This document shows, one piece after another, positions 7,970-16,053 of a stretch of DNA of 33,316 nucleotides (positions are counted from its first letter, which is position 1; each line of letters starts with the position of its first letter). The notes beneath the pieces were generated by a model, which was given only the letters and a program-made list of their open reading frames with translations, had not been told where the DNA came from and searched no databases. The stretch is from Mesorhizobium sp. M7A.F.Ca.US.006.01.1.1 (lineage in GTDB: Bacteria > Pseudomonadota > Alphaproteobacteria > Rhizobiales > Rhizobiaceae), in NCBI RefSeq assembly GCF_003997935.1, contig NZ_RZQL01000044.1, positions 1 to 33,316 of the forward strand. Direction: 5' to 3'. The position numbers and the translations under genes are program-made.

Positions 7970-9163
7970 ATGACATACAAAATGAGAATTGTCGCAACCG
8001 CTCTGGCCTCGATGTCCATCGCATACCCGGCCCTGGCCGATGACAAGACCATCGTCATCGGCTTCGCCACTGCGGAGTCGGGCTTCATGGAAGCCTATGA
8101 CAAACCTGCGCAGGAAGCGGCCCTGATCCGCATCGACGAGATCAATGCGGCTGGCGGTCTGCTGGGAAAGCAGATCAAGGTCGTCAAGGCCGACACCAAG
8201 TCCGACCGGGCCGAAGGCGCCAAGGCGGGCCTCTCCGTGCTCGACCAGGGTGCCGATCTCGTGGTCGTCTCCTGCGACTACGACTTCGGATCGCCGGCTG
8301 CGCTCGCGGCCGAGGACGCGGGCCGTATCTCCTTCTTCCTGTGCGCGGAATCGGTCAAGGCCGGTATCCAGGGTGTCGGCCCGCACAGCTTCTCCGCGTC
8401 GGTGCTGGCGCCCGTGCAGGGCGCGACCATGGCCGAGTGGGCATTCAAGGAAAAGGGCGCAAAGGACTTCTATCGTCTGCTCGATACCTGGACGGCCTAC
8501 AACAAGGGCATCTGCGACGGCTTCGACTGGATGATGCCGAAGCTCGAAGCCCAGGGCGCGAAGCTTGTCGGTGAAGACACCTTCAAGAACGAGGACGCCT
8601 CCATCGCCGCGCAGATCACCCGCATCAAGTCGCTGCCGAAGGAGCCGGATGCGATCATGCTTTGCACGATGATGCCGGGCGCTGTTTCGGCCATCAAGCA
8701 GCTTCGCGCCGCGGGCATCAACTCCATGATCCTGAATGGCTCCGGCGTCGACGGTAGCTATTGGCTCTCGGCTGTGCCCGATCTGACGAACTTCTACGTC
8801 CCCGTTCAGGGTTCGATCTATGGCGACGATCCCAATCCGGAAGTGCTGAAGTTCAATGCCACTTACAAGCAGAAGACAGGCGCCGATCCCTCGAGCCAGT
8901 ATGTCTTTCCGGGTTACGTCATGGTCGACGTCTGGGCCAAGGCGGTGGAGCGTGCAGGCACGACGGATGCCGACGCCGTCGTCGCGGAACTGGAAAAGAT
9001 GAAGAATGAGCCGACGCTGTTCGGGCCTCGTACCTTCACGCCGGAACTGCATCACCAGAACCAGACGCGGTACCTGATCGTCGAGACCAAGGCCGGCAAG
9101 CCGGGTGTTGTAGGCAACTGGACGATTTCCGAGCCGGTGCCGATGGAAGCCTTGCTCAAGTAG
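7970..9163 (+). CDS. Periplasmic amino acid/amide-binding protein of the Liv-type importer
   Basis: This 397-residue secreted receptor has a signal peptide, with a basic start, a hydrophobic core and probable cleavage after YPALA. The mature part has the type 1 periplasmic-binding fold of the Peripla_BP_6 family: TIVIGFATAESGFM, then INAAGGLLGKQIKVVKADTKSD, and later PDAIMLCTMMPG and YVFPGYVMVDVWAKAVERAG. It has a good ribosome site (AAAAAGGAGA) seven bases before the ATG and follows livM by 43 bases. It would bind the imported compound and deliver it to LivHMGF. The ligand cannot be read from sequence; the neighbouring lactam and omega-amino acid genes suggest a cyclic amide, amino acid or betaine-like molecule. 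Confidence 0.92.
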   Translation: MTYKMRIVATALASMSIAYPALADDKTIVIGFATAESGFMEAYDKPAQEAALIRIDEINAAGGLLGKQIKVVKADTKSDRAEGAKAGLSVLDQGADLVVVSCDYDFGSPAALAAEDAGRISFFLCAESVKAGIQGVGPHSFSASVLAPVQGATMAEWAFKEKGAKDFYRLLDTWTAYNKGICDGFDWMMPKLEAQGAKLVGEDTFKNEDASIAAQITRIKSLPKEPDAIMLCTMMPGAVSAIKQLRAAGINSMILNGSGVDGSYWLSAVPDLTNFYVPVQGSIYGDDPNPEVLKFNATYKQKTGADPSSQYVFPGYVMVDVWAKAVERAGTTDADAVVAELEKMKNEPTLFGPRTFTPELHHQNQTRYLIVETKAGKPGVVGNWTISEPVPMEALLK

Positions 9164-9170
9164 GAAAGAT

Positions 9171-9190
9171 GGGCCGGATAAGTCCGGCCC
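9171..9190 (+). terminator. Hairpin just after the importer operon
   Basis: GGGCCGGA-TAAG-TCCGGCCC is a perfect 8-bp stem with a 4-base loop, starting eight bases after the binding-protein stop. The tail is TTCAT, so the U-tract is poor. It probably ends or protects the importer mRNA, together with the second hairpin downstream. Confidence 0.6.
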
Positions 9191-9199
9191 TTCATATGC

Positions 9200-9242
9200 G
9201 AAAGGCCCGGTTCCTTTGGGACGACCGGCCCTTTCATCTTTT
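9200..9242 (+). terminator. Second hairpin of the importer 3' region
   Basis: GAAAGGCCCGG (9200-9210) pairs with CCGGCCCTTTC (9225-9235) with one mismatch in the 11-bp arm, and is followed by ATCTTTT. It is the likelier true terminator for the + strand, backing up the hairpin at 9171-9190. Confidence 0.6.
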
Positions 9243-9261
9243 GAGGATCTTGCCTTTGGAC

Positions 9262-9295
9262 AAAAAACGAGGGCGGCCCGCTTGGACCGCCCTCG
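9262..9295 (-). terminator. Intrinsic terminator of the minus-strand catabolic operon
   Basis: Read on the minus strand, CGAGGGCGG (9295-9287) pairs perfectly with CCGCCCTCG (9276-9268) around a 10-base loop, followed directly by six T (9267-9262). It lies about 25 bases beyond the cupin-SnoaL stop. This is the best intrinsic terminator in the window and separates the two converging operons. Confidence 0.85.
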
Positions 9296-9319
9296 TCGCC
9301 CGATGAATTCAGATTTTCG

Positions 9320-9988
9320 CTACCCTCGCGCTTTGCGGTAGGAATCCTTGAGCGCTATGAGCTCCCCCGAGAAAGCGAAGATATCGCAGCCGTCGACTTC
9401 GATTTTCTGCCCCGCTGCTGTGGTGCCGACGAAGCGCCATGATGAAAGCCCGGTGTCGCCCGTCACGACGTGGCGTCCGCTGGTCCACGCGGCTTTCGGG
9501 AAAGCGTCGAACAGCGCTGCATAGGCGGCGCGCACGGCGTCACGCCCCATATGCTTGCGCCCTTCGGCATCGGGTCCAGCCGAGCCGTGGAAAGCGCAAG
9601 TTTCAGCCATGCAATCCATCAGTGCGCCCACGTCGCGGGCGTTCCAGGCCGCGAGGAACCGGTCGAGCACGGCGAGCCGCCTGGCTGCGAGGTCGCCGGC
9701 CTCAACGACCTCGACCTCCAGAAAGGCGAGCGGCGCATCGCCGGCATTGATGACGTTGTGTGCCACACCCGTCCGCCGCGAATAGGGCACACCTTGGGTG
9801 AGAGCGGCTTGCGACTGCGCGCCGTCCGGGCCTTCGAGACCGAGCTTGCCGTCCGTAAGCGGCACGATGACGTAGTCATGTCCGTGGATGTGCCAGCCGG
9901 TCTCGGCCCCGGTGGCAAAGCGCCATTCGGTGACCCGAAAGCGTTCGTCGTCGATATGGACAACCGGTTCGGCTTTCATGCGGGTCAT
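9320..9988 (-). CDS. Cupin-SnoaL/NTF2-like fusion protein next to an omega-transaminase
   Basis: This 222-residue protein has two domains. Residues about 8-100 are a small cupin: the HIHGHDY motif supplies likely metal ligands, and GVAHNVINAG is the second cupin motif. Residues about 103-220 look like a SnoaL/NTF2-like domain (RFLAAWNARDVGALMDCMAE start, a middle GRDAVRAAYAALFDAFP, and a late IEVDGCDIFAFSGELI). The start overlaps the aminotransferase stop (ATGA), so the two are translationally coupled. BauB-type cupins lie next to beta-alanine transaminase genes in pseudomonads, which suggests a helper role in omega-amino acid breakdown. The exact reaction is unknown. An alternative start is the Met three codons further in. 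Confidence 0.8.
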   Translation of the reverse strand: MTRMKAEPVVHIDDERFRVTEWRFATGAETGWHIHGHDYVIVPLTDGKLGLEGPDGAQSQAALTQGVPYSRRTGVAHNVINAGDAPLAFLEVEVVEAGDLAARRLAVLDRFLAAWNARDVGALMDCMAETCAFHGSAGPDAEGRKHMGRDAVRAAYAALFDAFPKAAWTSGRHVVTGDTGLSSWRFVGTTAAGQKIEVDGCDIFAFSGELIALKDSYRKARG

Positions 9989-11367
9989 TCAAGTCCCTCC
10001 TTGGCGACCGCACCGGTCAGGCGCTCAAGCGTCCGGCCCATGCGCGTCATGATTTCCTTCACATCGTCTTCTGTCGAGATCATCGGCGGGCAGAGCGCGA
10101 GCTGATCGCCGATGGCGCGGAAGATGAGGCCTTCCTCGTGGCCGATCCCTGCTGCGATACTCCCTGCGCGCCCAACCTTGGTGAAAGGGCGTTTCGTCGC
10201 CTTGTCTGCCACCAGCTCCACGGCGCCGATAAGACCGGTGCCCCGCGCTTCGCCGACGAGCGGGTGATCGGCGAACGAGCGGATGCCGGCCTGGAACGAC
10301 GTCTCAAGGCGGGCCGCGTTTCCGATCAGGTCCCGCTCCTCGAAAATGGCGAGGTTTTCGAGACCCACTGCCGTCGCGACCGGATGACCCGACGCCGTGA
10401 AGCCGTGGCCGAAATTGCCGATCGTTGCGGTGTTGTCGGCGATCGCCTGATAGATCGCATCGGAGAAAATGACGGCGGCAAGCGGCATATAAGACGACGT
10501 GATTTGCTTGGAGACCGTCATGATATCAGGCGTGAAGCCGTATTTCTGAGCGCCGAAGGGCGTACCAAGCCGCCCGAAACCACAGATCACCTCGTCTGCT
10601 ATCAGAATGATATCATTTGCCCGGCAGATTTTCTCCACGCCTTCCCAGTAACCGACCGGTGGTGGCAGAACGCCGCCGGCTGCCATGAGCGGCTCTCCTA
10701 TGAAGGCTGCGATGGTGTCAGCCCCTTCTTCCGCGATCACCGCTTCCAGCTCGGCGAGCAGGCGCGCCGTGAAGGCGGCTTCGTCTTCGCCTTCCATGCC
10801 GAATCGATAGAAGTGCGGGCAGGTCAGGTGGCGAACGGGAATCGCCGGAAGATCGAAGTCGCGGTGGTTGACCGGCAGGCCTGTCAGGCTGCCGGAGGCG
10901 ACGGTGATGCCGTGATAGCCCTTGGTCCGAGCCAGGAATTTCTTCTTTTTGGGCCGGCCCAGCGCGTTGTTCATGAACCACATCATCTTGACGATGGTGT
11001 CGTTGGCTTCCGAGCCCGACGACGTGAAGAAGACACGCGTCAGGTTTTCCGGCGTCATCTCCACGAGTTTCTCCGCGAGCCGGATGGATGGCTCATGCGC
11101 CTTGGAGGAGAAGGTGTGGTAGTAGGGCAGCTTCAGCATTTGCTGATAGGCAGCGTCGGCCAACCGCTTTTCCGAAAAGCCGACGCCCACCGACCACAGC
11201 CCAGCGAGCCCTTCGATGTATTCCTTGCCGCGCTCGTCATACACGCGGATGCCGTCGCCGCGGCTGATGATCAGCGGCCCGGTTTCTTCGTGCTGACGCA
11301 GGTTGGTGTAGGGGTGCATTGTGGTGGCGATGTCGGCGGCGGCGAGAGAGTTGGAAAGCGCATCCAT
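9985..11367 (-). CDS. Class III aminotransferase, omega-amino acid:pyruvate type
   Basis: This 460-residue PLP enzyme has fold-type I class III features. MHPYTNLRQHEETGP near the start and YIEGLAGLWSVGVGF are typical of omega-transaminases acting on taurine, GABA or beta-alanine with pyruvate. FFTSSGSEANDTIVKMMWF and KGYHGITVASGSLTG are the cofactor-phosphate and dimer regions. IADEVICGFGRLG carries the PLP-binding Asp, and SKQITSSYMPL carries the Schiff-base lysine at about residue 287. It probably turns an omega-amino acid, released by ring opening, into a semialdehyde in the cytosol. It follows the second pxpA by 95 bases and is coupled to the cupin-SnoaL gene. Substrate cannot be fixed from sequence. 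Confidence 0.92.
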   Translation of the reverse strand: MDALSNSLAAADIATTMHPYTNLRQHEETGPLIISRGDGIRVYDERGKEYIEGLAGLWSVGVGFSEKRLADAAYQQMLKLPYYHTFSSKAHEPSIRLAEKLVEMTPENLTRVFFTSSGSEANDTIVKMMWFMNNALGRPKKKKFLARTKGYHGITVASGSLTGLPVNHRDFDLPAIPVRHLTCPHFYRFGMEGEDEAAFTARLLAELEAVIAEEGADTIAAFIGEPLMAAGGVLPPPVGYWEGVEKICRANDIILIADEVICGFGRLGTPFGAQKYGFTPDIMTVSKQITSSYMPLAAVIFSDAIYQAIADNTATIGNFGHGFTASGHPVATAVGLENLAIFEERDLIGNAARLETSFQAGIRSFADHPLVGEARGTGLIGAVELVADKATKRPFTKVGRAGSIAAGIGHEEGLIFRAIGDQLALCPPMISTEDDVKEIMTRMGRTLERLTGAVAKEGLE

Positions 11368-11462
11368 GGAAGTCCTCAGCGGCTTGGGGAAATGGTTCGG
11401 GCAGTGAGTTCGAGATAGTCCTCGATCCCGTGCGTGGAGCTTTCACGATTCGGGAGAATGAA

Positions 11463-12194
11463 TCATGGCAGGCCATTGGAATGCGTGTCGATGATCCGCC
11501 GCATCAGCGCGGCGACGTCACGCGCATTCGGCGGATCGGAGTGGATGCAGACGGTGTCGAAGTCGACCGGGCGGATCGTGCCGTCCGTCGTGACGAGTTC
11601 GTGTCGGCTAAGCGCCCCCACCATGCGGTGCTCGGCAAGCGTCAGGTCGATGGCCGACTGGACGCGCGGGATGATCAGGCTGCCGCCGGGAGCGTAGGCA
11701 AGATCGGGAAAGAACTCGCCCACGAAGGCAACGCCGAGTTCGGCTGCCGCCGTCTCGTGACAGGTTCCCGCCATGCCGAAGAGAGGGACGCCGAACGGCT
11801 TGACCGCCGCGGCAATTGCCCGGGCAGTGTCCACGTCGTGAGCGGCCATGCCGTAAATGATGCCATGCGGCTTGACATGGCTGAGTTGCCCGCCCTCGGC
11901 GGCCAACATCCCTGTCAGAGCACCGATTTGGTAGAGGAACGCGGCTGTAAGTTCCTCCGGCTGAAGTTTCATTTCGCGCCGGCCGAACCCCTCACGATCG
12001 GGAAGGGAGGGATGCGCGCCGACCCGCTTGCCATGCGAAAGCGCGAGGCGCACGGTCTTCAGCATCGTCCATGGATCGGAGGCGTGGAAGCCGCAGGCGA
12101 TGTTGGCGCAATCGATATGAGGCATGATGCCGGCATCGTCGCCGAAGCGCCAGTTGCCGTAGCTTTCGCCCATGTCGCAGTTCAGGGTGACCAT
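11463..12194 (-). CDS. pxpA: Second LamB/YcsF family protein (PxpA paralogue)
   Basis: This complete 243-residue protein starts MVTLNCDMGESYGNW, the intact N-terminal family motif missing from the truncated copy at the window start. It also has CANIACGFHASDP, GAHPSLPDREGFGRREM, LSHVKPHGIIYG and the C-terminal CIHSDPPNA. It differs clearly from the first copy, so this is divergence and not a recent duplication. It lies 12 bases after the molybdenum-hydroxylase large subunit and has no pxpB or pxpC beside it. It may share PxpB/PxpC from the + strand operon or work with HyuAB. Family assignment is firm; the role is inferred. Confidence 0.93.
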   Translation of the reverse strand: MVTLNCDMGESYGNWRFGDDAGIMPHIDCANIACGFHASDPWTMLKTVRLALSHGKRVGAHPSLPDREGFGRREMKLQPEELTAAFLYQIGALTGMLAAEGGQLSHVKPHGIIYGMAAHDVDTARAIAAAVKPFGVPLFGMAGTCHETAAAELGVAFVGEFFPDLAYAPGGSLIIPRVQSAIDLTLAEHRMVGALSRHELVTTDGTIRPVDFDTVCIHSDPPNARDVAALMRRIIDTHSNGLP

Positions 12195-12206
12195 GGTTTG
12201 CTTGCC

Positions 12207-14555
12207 TCAGCCCAGAGTGTTCGACGCCCAGCCGGGGGCGATGTGCGGGAATTCCGGCGGTGGTTCGCGCTCATGCAGCAGTCGAAGCACGCGCGGCGGC
12301 GTCAGTGGCAGCTGCCGCACCGGCTTGCCGATGGCGCGTGCCACAGCGCAGCCGATCGCCGCGCCCACGGCCAGGATCGGGACCTCGCCCGCGCCCTTGG
12401 TGCCTAGAGGCCCCATCGACGGTGCGCCCTCGTAGAGATCGGCGGCGACCGGAACCACGTCCTGCGCCAGCGGCAGGCGATAAGTCTCGAAATCGTCCTG
12501 CGCGATGCGTCCGTCGGCGGTGAGTGTCACCTCCTCATGCAACGCATAGCCCAGCCCCTGCACCACGCCGCCCTGTATCTGGCCCAGGATGGCGCGCGGG
12601 TTGAGCGCGCGGCCGACATCTTGAACCACGCGATAGGCCAGCACCTCGACATGGCCGGTGTCCGGATCAACCGCGACCTCGGCCTCGTGAACGACGAAGA
12701 CGGGAATGTCGAGCGCATCAATGAAATGCCCCATGGCGCAGCCGGACATTGCCGGAGTGTTCCTGGCGGTAAAGGCTCCGCTTCCTGTGATCGGGCCGGT
12801 GGTTGCCTGCGCATGGGCGACGACAGCGGGGATCGACATGCCGGAACCGGGACGTCCCCTGATCTCGACACGACCGTCCCGCAGCACCAAGTCTTCCGGT
12901 CGGGTCTGTAGCATCTCGCCGGCGGTCCGCAGCAGCTTCTCCCGCACCTCCGCGCAGGCGGCGATGCTCGCGGCACCAATGGACACGGTGGTGCGCCCAC
13001 CGCCAACGCCGACATCGAGACCGGCGGCATCCGTATCGGCTTCGCGCACGATCACCTGGTCGGGAGCAAGGCCGAGCTGCCCGGCCACGATCTGCGGCAG
13101 GGATTGCACCATCGTGCCGGATCCGATCTCCACACCCGAGGTGACCAGCGTTGCGCTACCGTCGGCGTTCAAATTCACCGTCGCCGCCGAAGGCCCGACG
13201 AAAACGAACCATGTGCCGACCGTGGTCGCAATTCCATAGAGCCTGCCGTCGGCCTTCGCTTCCGATGTGCCGGTACTGGCACGCAACGCCTCCATGCGAT
13301 CGAGCATCGGACCCAGCACGTCGGCCTCGAAAACCTGGCCCGTGGCACCGAGATCGCCATCTCCCAGGACATTTTTCTTTCGGAACTCCATTGGGTCGAA
13401 GCCTAGCGCATCGCAGATTTCGTCGGTGTGTCGCTCCAGCGCGAAGGTGTTGTAGACGCCGTTGCAAGCGCGGAAAGCGCCGTTGGGTGGTGTGTTGGTG
13501 TATACAGCGCGGCTGACGAGCCGCGTTGCGCCAACCCTGTAATTGCCGCCCAGCGTGTGCGCCGTCATCGTCGTCAGAAAAACCTGTTCGCCTCCATACG
13601 CGCCGCAATCCATCAGCACGACCGCCTCGCGCCCGGCGATGTATCCTTCGGCGGTGACAGCGGACCGGATGCGGATTTCCGCATTCTCGCGGCAGAGGCA
13701 GGTGGCCATCTCTTCCTGCCGGGTGTTTTCCAGGACCACCGTGCGCCCGGTCATCCGCGCCAGAAGTGCCGTGATCGGCTCGATGGACGCATCGAATTTG
13801 AGGCCGAACCCGCCGCCGACAGGCGGCACGGTGACCCGCACACGCCCGGGCGCAAGCTGCATGACTCTTCCGGTGACGTTGCGCACTGTCCAAGGCACCT
13901 GCGTCGAGGTCTGGATGTGAGCACGGCCGTCCTCCCAGGAGCCGATGGCAACGCGCGGCTCGAAGGGCACATGGCTCTGCCGGCCGACGGTAAAGCTGCT
14001 CTCGACAATGCGTATGTCGGGACGGGCGAAGGCCGCATCGACGTCACCACGGCTGGATTTTGCCTCCCATGCGATGTTGCCGGCACGTGCACCGCCCTCG
14101 GTGATCACCTCATAGCCGCGCCAGCCCTCGTGGACGAGACGGGCGGCGGGCTGGAGCGCTTCGGCCATGGTGGACACCGGTGCCAGCGGCTCGACCTCGA
14201 GCACGATGACCGCAAGCGCCGCCCGCGCCTGCTTCTCCGTCTCGGCGGCGATGACGGCGATTGGCTCGCCGTGATAGCGGATGGTGTCTATGGCCAGAAG
14301 CGGATGGTCGGCAATGCCGATGCCGTAGAGCCCTGGCGCGTCGGCGCCGGTCGCCACCGCGCGCACACCAGGACAGCGAAGTGCCGCAGAAACATCGAGC
14401 TTGCGGATACGCCCCGCGGGAACGGTCGACCGCAGCAGCACGGCATGCAACATGTCGGGGCGAACCCGGTCGTTGGTGTATTTCGTCCGCCCGCGCAGCT
14501 TGTCCTGCGCATCGCGGCGGGGAAGATTCATCACCGTGGCGGACAGCTCAGACAT
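12207..14555 (-). CDS. Molybdenum hydroxylase large (Mo-pterin) subunit, xanthine dehydrogenase/CoxL family
   Basis: This 782-residue catalytic subunit of a three-part xanthine dehydrogenase/aldehyde oxidase-like enzyme hydroxylates a carbon next to ring nitrogen, or an aldehyde, using water. It has the N-terminal hammerhead domain (RDAQDKLRGRTKYTND, HGEPIAVIAAET), the cofactor loops PPVGGGFGLKFD and VEIGSGTMVQSLPQI, and the C-terminal GTKGAGE carrying the base Glu at about residue 724. The substrate loop reads GAFRACNG near residue 360; it is not the AYRCSFR loop of CO dehydrogenase, so CO oxidation is unlikely. The ATG at 14555 overlaps the [2Fe-2S] gene by 8 bases; upstream in-frame codons lie within that gene. 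A lactam-forming hydroxylation is inferred from context. Confidence 0.92.
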   Translation of the reverse strand: MSELSATVMNLPRRDAQDKLRGRTKYTNDRVRPDMLHAVLLRSTVPAGRIRKLDVSAALRCPGVRAVATGADAPGLYGIGIADHPLLAIDTIRYHGEPIAVIAAETEKQARAALAVIVLEVEPLAPVSTMAEALQPAARLVHEGWRGYEVITEGGARAGNIAWEAKSSRGDVDAAFARPDIRIVESSFTVGRQSHVPFEPRVAIGSWEDGRAHIQTSTQVPWTVRNVTGRVMQLAPGRVRVTVPPVGGGFGLKFDASIEPITALLARMTGRTVVLENTRQEEMATCLCRENAEIRIRSAVTAEGYIAGREAVVLMDCGAYGGEQVFLTTMTAHTLGGNYRVGATRLVSRAVYTNTPPNGAFRACNGVYNTFALERHTDEICDALGFDPMEFRKKNVLGDGDLGATGQVFEADVLGPMLDRMEALRASTGTSEAKADGRLYGIATTVGTWFVFVGPSAATVNLNADGSATLVTSGVEIGSGTMVQSLPQIVAGQLGLAPDQVIVREADTDAAGLDVGVGGGRTTVSIGAASIAACAEVREKLLRTAGEMLQTRPEDLVLRDGRVEIRGRPGSGMSIPAVVAHAQATTGPITGSGAFTARNTPAMSGCAMGHFIDALDIPVFVVHEAEVAVDPDTGHVEVLAYRVVQDVGRALNPRAILGQIQGGVVQGLGYALHEEVTLTADGRIAQDDFETYRLPLAQDVVPVAADLYEGAPSMGPLGTKGAGEVPILAVGAAIGCAVARAIGKPVRQLPLTPPRVLRLLHEREPPPEFPHIAPGWASNTLG

Positions 14556-15045
14556 GGATGCCTCCCACCGGCTGGCCAGCCTTCCGCGCTTGGTCAAGGC
14601 AGTCGGCCACGGCGTCGACGATCCGCTCATATCCGGTGCAGCGGCAGATGTTGCCGACCATCGCCGCCTTGATTTCGGGACGGCTCGCATGCGGATTGTC
14701 ACGCACGAACGCCGAAAGGCTCATAACCATTCCCGGGAAACACATGCCGCATTGCACGGCATCGGCGGCCTCTAGATTGGCCTGGAGCGGGTGCAGCGCC
14801 TGGCTTCCGGAACTCAATCCCTCGATGGTCGTGACCGCGCATCCCTCGACCAGGCCAATCGGCTTCAGGCAGGACGGCACCGCTTCGTCGTCGACATGCA
14901 CCGTGCACGCGCCGCAGAAGCCTTCGCGGCACACGGCTTTGGTCCCCGTCAGGAATCGTTCCCGCCGCAAGATGTCGACGAGCGGCGTCATCGGATCGCC
15001 GTGAAAGCTGCAATCCTCGCCATTCAGCTGGAATGTCACAACCAT
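14548..15045 (-). CDS. Molybdenum hydroxylase small subunit, 2x[2Fe-2S]
   Basis: This 165-residue electron-transfer subunit carries the plant-ferredoxin type cluster as C-x4-C-x2-C-x11-C (CREGFCGAC and a later Cys). The second, alpha-helical cluster is in QCGMCFPG and NICRCTGYERI. It passes electrons from the Mo centre to FAD. The start at 15045 is chosen because MVVTFQLNGEDCSF is the standard N-terminus; the longer frame upstream lies within the FAD gene. It overlaps the FAD subunit gene by 10 bases and the large subunit gene by 8, so translation is coupled. Confidence 0.94.
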   Translation of the reverse strand: MVVTFQLNGEDCSFHGDPMTPLVDILRRERFLTGTKAVCREGFCGACTVHVDDEAVPSCLKPIGLVEGCAVTTIEGLSSGSQALHPLQANLEAADAVQCGMCFPGMVMSLSAFVRDNPHASRPEIKAAMVGNICRCTGYERIVDAVADCLDQARKAGQPVGGIHV

Positions 15046-15893
15046 GCCACGCCCCCGGTCTTGAGAAGTGCGGCAACACCGCGCTTGACCAGCGGCGGAA
15101 GAACCTGGCGCCGGTACCAACCCTCCGCATCCTTGCCGCCGCGGCCCTGAAAATCATTGTGCTCCAGTGCAAGCCCGGCAGCGCGCTCCGGATCGAGCGC
15201 GGAGGCCGAGTCCGCCGCCATGGCTTGTTCGAACGCCGTCCAGCGCCGCGCTACCGACTCCACCGAGCCAACGGCGATGCGACATCGTTTGTCCTTGTCC
15301 ACCGCAAGCGAGACGATGGCGACCGGGTAGTCGCCGGCTTTCCGAAGCGGCAGGCGGACATGCGCACTTGCGACAAGGTCGCGGCGCAGATGAATTCTCG
15401 TCACAATCGCTTCGGCCAGCAGCGTATGCCTGTCTTTGAGGAAATCCGAAATACCGATGAGTTTTGGGCCTTCGAACGTCTCCAGTTCCACCGTCGCCTC
15501 ACAGACGAGAAGCGCAGGGGCGAGATCGGCGGCGGCAAAGTCGAGGGCACAAAGGTTGCCGCCCACGGTGGCGACCCTTCGGATGCCGGGATTGGCCGCA
15601 TTCTCCGCCGCGGCAACCAGACCTTCGAAGCCCGCTGCCCCATGCAATGCGCGGCCAAGGACTGCGTGGGTAACAGCTGCACCGATCACGACATGGTCCG
15701 AGCTGATTTCGATCTTGGACAAGGCCGGTATTCGGTGGAGTGCGACCACCGCCTCGGGAAGGTCAACCCCGCGCTGGGGATCACGCATCATCCAGGTGCC
15801 ACCGGCAAGCACCACCGCGCCTTGCCGGCGTGCGGCTATTGCCTCTTCAAGTGTGCTGGCCGCGGCGAACGATCGTTCCACGCCTGGTGCCAT
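15036..15893 (-). CDS. Molybdenum hydroxylase medium (FAD) subunit
   Basis: This 285-residue FAD-binding subunit of the CoxM type has two FAD-contact motifs: VVLAGGTWMMRD near residue 30 and RRVATVGGNLC near residue 105. The C-terminal CO-dehydrogenase flavoprotein domain follows (IVTRIHLRRDL and later VGSVESVARRW). The ATG at 15893 gives a normal start. It is the first gene of the molybdenum-enzyme group and follows hyuB after a 160-base gap. It passes electrons from the iron-sulphur subunit to an unknown acceptor. No cofactor-insertion (XdhC-like) gene is visible in the window. Confidence 0.92.
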   Translation of the reverse strand: MAPGVERSFAAASTLEEAIAARRQGAVVLAGGTWMMRDPQRGVDLPEAVVALHRIPALSKIEISSDHVVIGAAVTHAVLGRALHGAAGFEGLVAAAENAANPGIRRVATVGGNLCALDFAAADLAPALLVCEATVELETFEGPKLIGISDFLKDRHTLLAEAIVTRIHLRRDLVASAHVRLPLRKAGDYPVAIVSLAVDKDKRCRIAVGSVESVARRWTAFEQAMAADSASALDPERAAGLALEHNDFQGRGGKDAEGWYRRQVLPPLVKRGVAALLKTGGVAWL

Positions 15894-16053
15894 CTGTCAT
15901 ACCCCTCGGAAGCAGCCAACCTTCGCGGCGCTGCGACATTGTTGCTCCAGCTTTAGGTTCCTGTGAAATAGTAATTCTTTGAATATGGTATCGAAAAAAC
16001 AGATAACTCGGGCATCCCGCGAGCGCCCGCAAGATTGCAGCGCGCTCGTGCGC
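15894..16053 (-). promoter_or_regulatory. Gap between hyuB and the Mo-hydroxylase genes, possible internal promoter
   Basis: This is the longest gap inside the minus-strand operon. It includes a 45-base AT-rich patch (about 15960-16005) with a T6 run on the minus strand, unlike its GC-rich surroundings. An internal promoter or regulator site is plausible, but no clear -35/-10 pair was found. Confidence 0.3.

Noticed and set aside
13428..14672. Long plus-strand open frame opposite the Mo subunit gene
   Set aside because: Antisense to a gene with clear family motifs; product is Arg/His-rich with no domain, as expected from GC-rich antisense DNA.
12207..15893. Form I CO dehydrogenase (CoxMSL)
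   Set aside because: The subunit order and folds match, but the AYRCSFR copper loop is absent, so CO oxidation is not supported.
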